DNA from: an uncultured Clostridia bacterium
GTDB taxonomy: Bacteria; Bacillota; Clostridia; UBA1381
Direction of reading: 5' to 3'
Assembly: GCA_934454215.1 (NCBI GenBank)
Contig: CAKSGG010000046.1
Span: 1 to 22,255, forward strand
Length of the DNA: 22,255 nt
The notes beneath the pieces were generated by a model. It ran no database searches. It was not told the DNA's origin and was given only the letters and a program-made list of their open reading frames with translations. The position numbers and the translations under genes were made by a program. Positions 15,999-22,255 of this stretch are shown one piece after another (position 1 is the stretch's first letter; each line of letters starts with the position of its first letter).

Positions 15999-17594
15999 TT
16001 ATAATGCCGCTGCGCCTATAACTCCCGCATCGCTCTTTAGCTGTGCAACGCTCACACAGTCAATCGGAGCAATTTTTTCAAGCAACGGTTTTAAAATGCG
16101 CTCTCCCTCATTTGACAATCCGCCCGCCAAGAGAACCTGTTCGGTATCAAGCACATTTACAAGGCTTATAATTCCTGCCGCAACATAACCTACAAATTTA
16201 TCAAACACAGCCTCTGCAACAGGACAATTTTTATTAAGTGCCTTAAACAAGGTTTTTCCCGTTACAGTCTCCGAATTTACAATTTCGGCAAGTATGCTGT
16301 CGGGGTTTTTCGCTGCGGCATCTTTGGTCTGCCTTATCAGCGCCGCCGCCGAAGCGTACTGCTCCCAGCAGCCTTTTCTTCCGCAGGGGCAATCCAGTCC
16401 GTCCATTTCGACGCAAATATGACCTGCCTCGCCCGCTGCGCCTCTGCCCGAATATATTTTTCCGTCAATAACTATTCCCGAGCCGATTCCCGTACCGAGC
16501 GTAACAAGAACAATGCTGTTATATTCCTTTCCCGCTCCCGCAACAAATTCGCCCAAAGCCGCACAGTTTGCATCATTTTCGACACGTACAGGCATTTTTA
16601 ATTTCTTTTCGAGTTTTTCCGCAAGAGGATAATTCTTAAACGGAAGATTTGCCGCATAAATCTTTCCGTCACTTATTGTTCCGGGCGTTCCGATACCGAT
16701 TGACGCAATCTGATATTTTTTCTTCAAATCCTTGCACACTGCGGCAATTTCCTTTGTTATATCATCAGCCGTCATTTCCTTATTAATCTCAATAGAAGCA
16801 CGGTCAATTATTTCATTATCATCAACAACGCCGATTTTCACACTCATTCCGCCTATGTCAACACCTATTCTCATATCGGAATATGCCTCATAGTCGCAGA
16901 TAAGAGTAACATCAGGGTGAACCTTTAAAAGGGTTGACGGATTATCGGTTGTAATATCGCTTGTAAGCAGCTCGCTTATTGCCTTATGCTTTGATGAACC
17001 GTTTGCAAGAAGAATAATCTTTTTAGAACTCAGTATTGTTGACATTCCCATTGTCAGTGCGTGCTTAGGCACTTCATCTTCATTATCGAAAAATCTTGAA
17101 TTTGCTTCAATTGTATCTTCCGTCAGCGACGTCAAATGCGTTTTTGCATTAAGGCTTAAATCAGGCTCATTAAATCCTATATGCCCGTTTCTTCCTATTC
17201 CGAGAATCTGAATATCCACTCCGCCGCTTTCTTTTACCATTTCTTCATATTGCTCACATTCTGTGTTCGGGTCTTCCGTCTCGCCGTCGGGAATATGGAT
17301 TCTTGTTTTATCAATATTCACATACTTAAACAAATTCTCGTTCATAAAATAATGATAGCTTTGGTCTGAATCATGACTTATCGGATAATATTCGTCAAGA
17401 TTAAACGTAGTAACGTTTCCAAAATCCAACTCGCCGTCATTATACATCTTCACAAGACACTCATATGTTCCCACAGGCGTTGAACCGGTTGCAAGTCCAA
17501 GAATACTGTCGGGCTTTTTCTTTATCTGCTTTTTTATAATATTAGCCGCTTTTTTCGACATTTCCTCATAATTTTTACATACTATTACTTTCAT
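15999..17594 (-). CDS. nagB: Fusion of glucosamine-6-phosphate deaminase (NagB) and ROK-family sugar kinase
   Basis: A 531-residue two-domain enzyme. Residues 1-240 are NagB: LATGSTP (34-40), LDEYY (66-70) and GRNGHIGFNEP (134-144, catalytic H138 and E143). Residues 241-531 are a ROK kinase: phosphate motif DIGGMSVKIG (246-255), ENDANCAALGEF (339-350, catalytic D341), LGTGIGSG (366-373) and the zinc site H392 with CPCGRKGC (402-409). Together the reactions phosphorylate an amino sugar (probably N-acetylglucosamine or glucosamine) and convert GlcN-6-P to fructose-6-P plus ammonia. NagA lies 35 bases upstream. GGAG lies 6 bases before the ATG at 17594; an earlier ATG at 17606 contains that site. 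The kinase half begins with its own Met (16874). Substrate of the kinase is inferred. Confidence 0.92.
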   Translation of the reverse strand: MKVIVCKNYEEMSKKAANIIKKQIKKKPDSILGLATGSTPVGTYECLVKMYNDGELDFGNVTTFNLDEYYPISHDSDQSYHYFMNENLFKYVNIDKTRIHIPDGETEDPNTECEQYEEMVKESGGVDIQILGIGRNGHIGFNEPDLSLNAKTHLTSLTEDTIEANSRFFDNEDEVPKHALTMGMSTILSSKKIILLANGSSKHKAISELLTSDITTDNPSTLLKVHPDVTLICDYEAYSDMRIGVDIGGMSVKIGVVDDNEIIDRASIEINKEMTADDITKEIAAVCKDLKKKYQIASIGIGTPGTISDGKIYAANLPFKNYPLAEKLEKKLKMPVRVENDANCAALGEFVAGAGKEYNSIVLVTLGTGIGSGIVIDGKIYSGRGAAGEAGHICVEMDGLDCPCGRKGCWEQYASAAALIRQTKDAAAKNPDSILAEIVNSETVTGKTLFKALNKNCPVAEAVFDKFVGYVAAGIISLVNVLDTEQVLLAGGLSNEGERILKPLLEKIAPIDCVSVAQLKSDAGVIGAAAL

Positions 17595-17629
17595 TATAAT
17601 CTCCATTCCGCCGTTAAATACGGCATATA

Positions 17630-18691
17630 TTACTTAATTACTTTTCCGCCTATTATAACATTGCAAAGCTCATTATTTTCATTAACTGTTATCAAATCGC
17701 AGTCGTAACCCTCTTTTATTATTCCTTTATTAACGCCTATTAGTTCGGCAGGAGTTTGCGACGCCATTCGGAATGCGTCTTTTTCGGGGATTCCAAATTC
17801 TATTGCTTTTCTCACACATTCAAGCAGTGTTGACGTACTTCCCGCAAGTGCGCCGCCTGCCGTTCTTGCGGTTTTATCCCTGACAATCATCATTTGACCA
17901 CCCAGTTCATACTCTCCGTCGGGCAGTCCCGTCGCCCTTATGGAATCGCTTATAAGAATCATTCTTTCAGCACCGAAAAGCTTATATAAAATTCTTATAA
18001 CAGAGCCATGAATATGTTTTCCGTCACATATGACCTGTGCATACATATTTTCATCAAAGCCTGCGCCGACTACGCCAGGATTTCTGTGATGCAGCGGAGG
18101 CATTGCATTAAACGTATGTGTCAGACATTTTGCGCCTGCCTGCGCCGCTTTTACGGTTTCATCATAATCAGCGTCCGTATGCCCGATTGAAATAACCGCT
18201 TTCGATTTCTTTATGTATTCCTCCGCACCTTCAATTTCGGGTGCAAGAGTAACCATTTTTATATTATCATAAGCTTTAAATTCATCTATATCGGGCTTGC
18301 GCACACACTCACTGTTCTGTGCGCCTATATGTTTTTCGTTTATATAAGGTCCTTCAAGATGATAGCCCAAAATATTTGCTCCGCTTTCGGGAACAGGTGC
18401 ATCAAGAACTGTCTTAATCGCCTCGTGTGTACACGTCATTGTCGTCGGCAAAATTGATGTTGTGCCGTTTTGTGCATACAGCATTGTAAATTTTTCGGGC
18501 TGTGCGTCCATAGTATCAATTCCTCCGATACCGTGCGTATGTATATCAATCAGCCCCGGATATACTTTTTTTCCGTTGAAATCCGTTCCGCTGCGTTCGG
18601 TCTTTCCGATTTTCGTTATTACTCCGTCACTGCAAACAATATCCGTTATAACGCCGTCTATTTTTAAATTTTTAAATACAGTCTCCGACAC
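17630..18691 (-). CDS. nagA: N-acetylglucosamine-6-phosphate deacetylase
   Basis: A 353-residue NagA. The metal-binding HTHG is at 51-54, HLEGPYI at 111-117 (E113), GHTDA at 170-174, LTHTFNAMPPLHHRNPG at 190-206 and the catalytic aspartate D249 in ISDS. It removes acetate from GlcNAc-6-phosphate to give glucosamine-6-phosphate, the substrate of the next gene. The start is GTG at 18691 (MSETVFKNL): AAAGGG lies 8 bases upstream. An in-frame ATG at 18748 would add residues running back into the palindrome region (left arm starts at 18725), so it is unlikely. Confidence 0.95.
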   Translation of the reverse strand: MSETVFKNLKIDGVITDIVCSDGVITKIGKTERSGTDFNGKKVYPGLIDIHTHGIGGIDTMDAQPEKFTMLYAQNGTTSILPTTMTCTHEAIKTVLDAPVPESGANILGYHLEGPYINEKHIGAQNSECVRKPDIDEFKAYDNIKMVTLAPEIEGAEEYIKKSKAVISIGHTDADYDETVKAAQAGAKCLTHTFNAMPPLHHRNPGVVGAGFDENMYAQVICDGKHIHGSVIRILYKLFGAERMILISDSIRATGLPDGEYELGGQMMIVRDKTARTAGGALAGSTSTLLECVRKAIEFGIPEKDAFRMASQTPAELIGVNKGIIKEGYDCDLITVNENNELCNVIIGGKVIK

Positions 18692-18724
18692 ATAAATCAC
18701 CCTTTCATTAAAACTCTGCTGCTT

Positions 18725-18820
18725 ATAAGTCCTTTCGTCTGCCTCCACGCCCTCCCGGGGTTTACGGAAGTTTGTGTGGATAACCCGGAAAGGATGTCGG
18801 AGGCAGGCGAAAGGACTTAT
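18725..18820. repeat. GC-rich 96-bp palindromic element between nagA and the AraC gene
   Basis: Arms of 22 bp (18725-18746 and 18799-18820) are complementary at 21 positions; the remaining pair is U-G in a plus-strand RNA and A-C in a minus-strand RNA. Inside, CCGGGGTT and AACCCGG form a second stem with one bulged base. About 54% of the element is G or C, well above its AT-rich flanks. It has no open frame of note. It could be a palindromic repeat family member, a remnant of a small mobile element, or part of the nagA leader. Confidence 0.8.
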
Positions 18821-18848
18821 GAAAATACATTTATCTTTCGTTTTCTTA

Positions 18849-18854
18849 ATTCTA
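18849..18854 (-). promoter_or_regulatory. Possible extended -10 of nagA
   Basis: TGG-TAGAAT on the minus strand gives an extended -10 with five of six bases; the -35 is poor. If used, the transcript would start near 18842 and carry the palindrome at 18725-18820 in its leader. Confidence 0.3.
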
Positions 18855-18918
18855 CCACAAAATATTACTTTTGTATTTATACAGAAGTATCAAAAATTTA
18901 TATATTCGGACTAAAATC

Positions 18919-18947
18919 TTGTATTTATTTATAATTTGTGATAAAAT
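18919..18947 (+). promoter_or_regulatory. Promoter of the AraC-type regulator
   Basis: TTGTAT (18919-18924) and TAAAAT (18942-18947) are spaced by 17 bases, with TGA before the -10. The predicted start is near 18954, leaving a short leader to the ATG at 18980. Confidence 0.5.
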
Positions 18948-18979
18948 GTATATAAATAATAAATTCGGGAGGTATGGCT

Positions 18980-19885
18980 ATGGACGGATTTTCCGTTACG
19001 GTTCTTGACAAAGTATTCGACATTGAAGGCATAATAACGGTACACTATTTCGAGTTCGGAAAGAATTATTTATTCATGGGCGAACGTCACAACTTTTGGG
19101 AAATAGTTTACATAGACAAAGGCGAAGCATTTATTCTGGCAGACGAGGAATGGTATAACCTTCAAAGCGGCATGGCGGTATTTCATAAACCCATGCAGTT
19201 CCATAACATTAAGGCAAACGGCACTATTGCGCCAAATGCCGCAGTAATTACATTTGTATGCAACTCTCCCGATATGGCTTTTTTTGATGACCTTATAACG
19301 GAATTAAGCTCAGAGGAAAAAAATCTTATCGCAAAAATTGTCACCGCCGCAAAGGACGCATTTATAACTCCGCTTGATGACCTGTTTACAAAAAAGCTTG
19401 ATAAGTCCGGCAATGCCGCCGCTGAACAATTAATTAAGCTGTATCTTGAAGAGCTGCTCCTGACAATATATATGCGCCGCAGCAAGAAAACAAAGAAAGC
19501 TGTTTTATCAAATGCTACAGAAGAACAGGAGGTCGGCTCTGTTTCGTACAAAGCAATTCAATTTATGAATGACAATATGCAAAACATTTCTCATATATGC
19601 GACATAGCCAACGCACTTGCATTAAGTGAAAGCGAACTGAAACGCACATTTAAGCGTGAAACGGGCGTTGGGGTTATGACATATTTCAGAAACATGAAAA
19701 TTCATTATGCAAAACAAATTCTGCGCAGTGAAAGTATGAATATAACCGAAATATCGGACAAACTCGGATATAACAGCATACATCATTTTTCGCGTGAATT
19801 TAAAAATTCAACGGGAATGTCACCCAGAGAATATGCAAAATCAATAAAACTTCGCCTTGACGGAGCGATTCAGGATTCGGAATAA
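18980..19885 (+). CDS. AraC-family transcriptional regulator with cupin sensor domain
   Basis: A 301-residue regulator. The N-terminal cupin-like domain (about 20-100) has HNFWEIVYIDKGEAFI and the loop HKPMQFHNIKA, as in AraC_binding sensors. A linker (about 105-185) follows, then the C-terminal double helix-turn-helix (about 190-288) with LALSESELKRTFKRETGVG and ITEISDKLGYNSIHHFSREFKNSTGMSPREY. GGGAGG is 7 bases from the ATG at 18980 but only one base from the ATG at 18974, so 18980 is used. It is divergent from nagA and followed in the same direction by MATE; either could be its target. The effector is unknown. Confidence 0.9.
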   Translation: MDGFSVTVLDKVFDIEGIITVHYFEFGKNYLFMGERHNFWEIVYIDKGEAFILADEEWYNLQSGMAVFHKPMQFHNIKANGTIAPNAAVITFVCNSPDMAFFDDLITELSSEEKNLIAKIVTAAKDAFITPLDDLFTKKLDKSGNAAAEQLIKLYLEELLLTIYMRRSKKTKKAVLSNATEEQEVGSVSYKAIQFMNDNMQNISHICDIANALALSESELKRTFKRETGVGVMTYFRNMKIHYAKQILRSESMNITEISDKLGYNSIHHFSREFKNSTGMSPREYAKSIKLRLDGAIQDSE

Positions 19886-19935
19886 ATCCCAAAAATAAAC
19901 GGATATTTAAAAAAATCTTTTTAAGTTTTTAATAA

Positions 19936-19964
19936 TTGATTTTATATCGGGATTGTGTTATAAT
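19936..19964 (+). promoter_or_regulatory. Strong promoter of the MATE gene
   Basis: TTGATT (19936-19941), 17-base spacer ending in TGT, and perfect TATAAT (19959-19964). The predicted start (19971-19972) is one or two bases before the hairpin at 19973. Confidence 0.75.
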
Positions 19965-19972
19965 GAATATCA

Positions 19973-20030
19973 CAGTGTGTAGCACATACGGCGTAAATCC
20001 GGCTGTATGTTGCTGCACACTGATTTTTTT
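19973..20030 (+). promoter_or_regulatory. Terminator-like hairpin at the 5' end of the MATE transcript (attenuator)
   Basis: The arms 19973-19992 and 20002-20022 form about 20 pairs with one bulged U and a 9-base loop, directly followed by A and seven T (20024-20030). The two non-Watson-Crick pairs are U-G and G-U in the plus RNA and would be A-C on the other strand. Because the hairpin lies downstream of the MATE promoter and 18 bases before the MATE start codon, it would act in the leader rather than only as an AraC-gene terminator. Confidence 0.7.
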
Positions 20031-20048
20031 ATGAACGGAGAATTTTTT

Positions 20049-21434
20049 ATGAATAAGGAACAAACATTAAAGAAAATGGCAGAAATGCCTGTCGGCAAGC
20101 TGATATTGACAACAGGCATACCTATGATTGTATCAATGATTCTTCAAGCGGTATATAATATCGTTGACAGCGCTTTTGTTTCAAATATGGCGTTAAACGG
20201 TGAAGAGGCATTAAACGCTCTAACTCTTGCATTTCCGATACAGATTTTGATTATTGCCGCAGGAATCGGAACAGGTGTGGGCGTAAATGCACTCGTATCG
20301 AGATGTCTTGGTCAGGGGGATATTCAAAAAGCATCAAAAGCCGCCGGGAACGCCCTGTTTCTCGCCGCTGTAATTACAATACTTGCAATGATTTTCGGTA
20401 TATTCGGGGTTAAGCCATACATATCCTCTCAAACAAAAAATCCTATCATCTATGATATGGCGGTTAAATATCTGCGTATATGCTGTCTGATTTCATTCGG
20501 GAACATATTTTTTGCAATATTTGAAAAACTGCTCCAATCAACAGGTCTGTCGGTTTACTCGTCAATCGCACAAATTGTCGGCGCACTGATTAACATAGTT
20601 CTTGACCCGATTATGATTTACGGCTTGTTCGGCTGTCCCGAAATGGGTGTAAGCGGTGCGGCATATGCAACAATTATAGGTCAAATTGCGTCATTTGTTA
20701 TTGCCCTGATTTTACATCTGAAATTTAATACCGCAATTAAAATACCATTAAAATCACTTGTCCCGTCAATCGGAATTATTAAAAGTATATACCGAATCGG
20801 TCTGCCTGCCATTATCGCTCAGGCTCTTATGTCCTTTATGACATACGGATTAAACATTATTCTTGTCTCAATCAACGAAAATATGGTTACAGCCTACGGT
20901 ATTTACTATAAAATGCAGCAATTTCTGTTATTTGCCGCATTCGGAATGAGAGACGCACTCACGCCGATTATTGCCTTTAATTACGGTCGGTACAGCAAAC
21001 AGCGTGTAAAAGACAGTCTAAAATACGGAATTATCTATACAAGCATTATTATGATTGCCGGAATTGCCGTTCTTGAAATTTTCGCCGCTCCGTTTGCTGA
21101 AATTTTCGGACTTTCGGGCGCTACCGAAGAATTGTATATAAGCGCCATACAAATTATATCTGTCAGCTTAATTTTTGCAGGAGTAAATGTTTCTTTGCAA
21201 GGAGCTTTTCAGGGGTTAAATGCAGGAAAAGAAACTCTGCTTATATCAATAATGCGCCAACTGATTTTCGTTCTCCCGTTCGCTTTTCTTTTCTCGCTTA
21301 TAGCGAAAAACGATTCAAATTATATGTGGACGGTATGGACAACATTCATACTTTCGGAAGGGTTGCCATGTATATTTGCGGTAGTATTTATGAAGAAAAT
21401 TTATAAAAACACGGTTCAAAAGCTAAATAATTAA
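20049..21434 (+). CDS. MATE family efflux transporter
   Basis: A 461-residue membrane protein with about 12 hydrophobic helices. The N-terminus KLILTTGIPMIVSMILQAVYNIVDSAFV and the following LTLAFPIQILIIAAGIGTGVGVNALVSR are signatures of the MATE (NorM/DinF/MepA) family, which exports cationic drugs or metabolites with Na+ or H+. The second half repeats the pattern (YRIGLPAIIAQALMSFMTYGLNIIL). GGAG lies 8 bases before the ATG at 20049. Two earlier in-frame ATGs (20007 inside the hairpin, 20031) lack a ribosome binding site. The substrate cannot be told from sequence. Confidence 0.92.
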   Translation: MNKEQTLKKMAEMPVGKLILTTGIPMIVSMILQAVYNIVDSAFVSNMALNGEEALNALTLAFPIQILIIAAGIGTGVGVNALVSRCLGQGDIQKASKAAGNALFLAAVITILAMIFGIFGVKPYISSQTKNPIIYDMAVKYLRICCLISFGNIFFAIFEKLLQSTGLSVYSSIAQIVGALINIVLDPIMIYGLFGCPEMGVSGAAYATIIGQIASFVIALILHLKFNTAIKIPLKSLVPSIGIIKSIYRIGLPAIIAQALMSFMTYGLNIILVSINENMVTAYGIYYKMQQFLLFAAFGMRDALTPIIAFNYGRYSKQRVKDSLKYGIIYTSIIMIAGIAVLEIFAAPFAEIFGLSGATEELYISAIQIISVSLIFAGVNVSLQGAFQGLNAGKETLLISIMRQLIFVLPFAFLFSLIAKNDSNYMWTVWTTFILSEGLPCIFAVVFMKKIYKNTVQKLNN

Positions 21435-21465
21435 GGCTGTTGCACTGCAACAGCCTTGCTTTTTT
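21433..21465 (+). terminator. Terminator of the MATE gene
   Basis: A perfect 11-bp stem (21433-21443 with 21447-21457), a 3-base loop and six T (21460-21465). It overlaps the MATE stop codon, and its T run reaches the stop codon of the convergent mntP gene. Confidence 0.9.
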
Positions 21466-22021
21466 ATGAAAATAAATGTTCAAGAAGTGTTTTAAGTCCT
21501 ATTCCGATAAGCATTATACCGCCGAGAATTTCCGCCTTTTCGCCTAAAATATCGCCGAATTTATTTCCGATATATAATCCTGCAAACGAGAAACAAAAAG
21601 CCACTACTCCGATAATTATTGCCGGGATAAGTATGGGCGTATCCACTGCGGCAATTGTCACTCCGGCAGCCAATGCGTCTATGCTTGTGGCTATAGCCAT
21701 AACAGTAAGCGTTTTTGCCCCAAGTGGATTTTGCGGTATTTCTTTTTCCTCCTTAAGAGCTTCAATAATCATTCTTACTCCGAGAAACAATAGCAAACCG
21801 AAAGCTATCCAATGGTCTACTGACTCAATATACTTTAATGCAAGCCCTGCAAAAAAGCTGCCTATACATGGCATCAAAAACTGGAATATCCCGAAAAACA
21901 AGCCTATTTTTACAGCGTCCTTAACCTTTATCTTTTTTAAAATTATTCCATCTGTTACACTGACCCCGAACGCATCCATTGCCAATGCCACTGCAAGAAT
22001 AAAAATTGAAACAATACCCAC
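21464..22021 (-). CDS. mntP: Manganese efflux pump MntP
   Basis: A 185-residue membrane protein with six helices arranged as two similar halves. The paired motifs AMDAFGVSV (D16) and ATSIDALAAG (D115) are the hallmark of MntP (formerly YebN/UPF0059), which exports Mn2+. The start codon is GTG at 22021, with GGAG 8 bases upstream. Only 25 bases separate it from the upstream gene, so there is no room for a yybP-ykoY manganese riboswitch directly before it; any such control would have to act further upstream. Confidence 0.93.
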   Translation of the reverse strand: MGIVSIFILAVALAMDAFGVSVTDGIILKKIKVKDAVKIGLFFGIFQFLMPCIGSFFAGLALKYIESVDHWIAFGLLLFLGVRMIIEALKEEKEIPQNPLGAKTLTVMAIATSIDALAAGVTIAAVDTPILIPAIIIGVVAFCFSFAGLYIGNKFGDILGEKAEILGGIMLIGIGLKTLLEHLFS

Positions 22022-22046
22022 GTTTTACACTCCTTTTATATCGTGT

Positions 22047-22255
22047 TTAATATAATTTATATGCCACTCTGCACGCTCTTTTATACGCTTCGGTAAAATA
22101 TTCCTCATATGTCATTTTTGAATAGCAATCATTTTCGTGTCTGCCGGGTTTTGACTGAATATTCAATTCAAAATTCAAATATTCTGGCAATGTCGATTTT
22201 TTCAGTCTTTCTGCATTATAATCCCAATCCGCAACACCGTCAAACGGCAGTAAAT
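22047..22255 (-). CDS. Sugar phosphate isomerase/epimerase-like protein, C-terminal part (cut by window edge)
   Basis: The frame enters from the window end and has 68 residues before a TAA at 22049-22047. The visible segment includes FDGVADWDYNAERLKK, the strand YLNFELN, then SKPGRHENDCYSKMTYEEYF and a terminal helix. This is the usual end of xylose isomerase-like TIM-barrel proteins (AP endonuclease family 2), in which a late strand carries a metal-ligand Glu, here probably the E of NFELN. The exact substrate cannot be inferred. It is 25 bases upstream of mntP and probably co-transcribed with it. Confidence 0.72.
   Translation of the reverse strand, partial: LLPFDGVADWDYNAERLKKSTLPEYLNFELNIQSKPGRHENDCYSKMTYEEYFTEAYKRACRVAYKLY

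Noticed and set aside
17608..17624. Small hairpin GCCGT/ACGGC between nagA and the NagB-ROK gene
   Set aside because: Only five pairs and no T run; not enough for a terminator or regulatory call.
19905..19930. AT-only hairpin after the AraC gene as a terminator
   Set aside because: The stem is seven A-T pairs without any G-C; too weak to call in AT-rich DNA.
21456..22055. Plus-strand open frame opposite mntP
   Set aside because: Mirror frame of a clear MntP gene; no ribosome binding site and it begins in the MATE terminator.
1..22255. tRNA or rRNA genes, insertion sequences, prophage or defence genes
   Set aside because: I saw no cloverleaf-type sequence, transposase, integrase, phage or restriction/toxin genes; the genes are all metabolic, sporulation, regulatory, secreted or transport.

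Overview
The window looks like chromosome from an anaerobic, endospore-forming, low-GC Firmicute of class Clostridia, probably a gut or fermenter organism. The evidence is a complete spoIIIAA-AH sporulation operon, an Asp23 protein behind it, AT-rich intergenic DNA, strong AGGAGG-type ribosome binding sites, and several secreted proteins with the Clostridia-typical 'stalk' (copper amine oxidase N-like) domain. I cannot name the species.

Layout. Positions 1-7363 (all minus) hold a carbohydrate/uronate cluster. A GH2 glycosidase, an IolB/KduI-family isomerase, a KduD-like dehydrogenase and a GldA-like polyol dehydrogenase form one tight operon. It is followed by a YesN/YesM-type response regulator and sensor kinase (kinase cut by the window edge) with their own promoter. 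Positions 7454-13022 (minus) hold spoIIIAA-AB-AC-AD-AE-AF-AG-AH plus asp23, closed by a terminator. The operon is interrupted between AE and AF by three tandem ~107-bp structured repeats. Positions 13186-15699 encode three secreted proteins, two with stalk domains. Positions 15999-18691 (minus) encode NagA and a NagB-ROK kinase fusion, a compact N-acetylglucosamine route. Positions 18980-21434 (plus) encode an AraC-type regulator and a MATE efflux protein. Positions 21464-22255 (minus) encode the manganese exporter MntP and the C-terminus of a sugar isomerase/epimerase-like protein.

Most interesting signals. The leader of the stalk/NPCBM operon (15739-15900) starts at a strong promoter. It folds into a long rod (P1-P2-P3) followed by a UUCG-capped terminator with a mutually exclusive antiterminator. 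Every imperfect canonical-stem pair is G-U in the transcribed strand and A-C in the other, so it looks like a real cis-regulatory RNA. The MATE transcript is predicted to begin directly with an intrinsic terminator-like hairpin, again with wobble pairs only on the transcribed strand. The spoIIIA tandem repeats and a 96-bp GC-rich palindrome upstream of nagA are two further unexplained structured elements.

How the genes work together. The two sugar modules would feed central metabolism: uronate-containing glycans through the GH2-KduD route, and amino sugars through kinase-NagA-NagB to fructose-6-phosphate. The secreted stalk/NPCBM proteins are probably cell-surface proteins. All functional statements rest on motif recognition by eye; no database search was possible.
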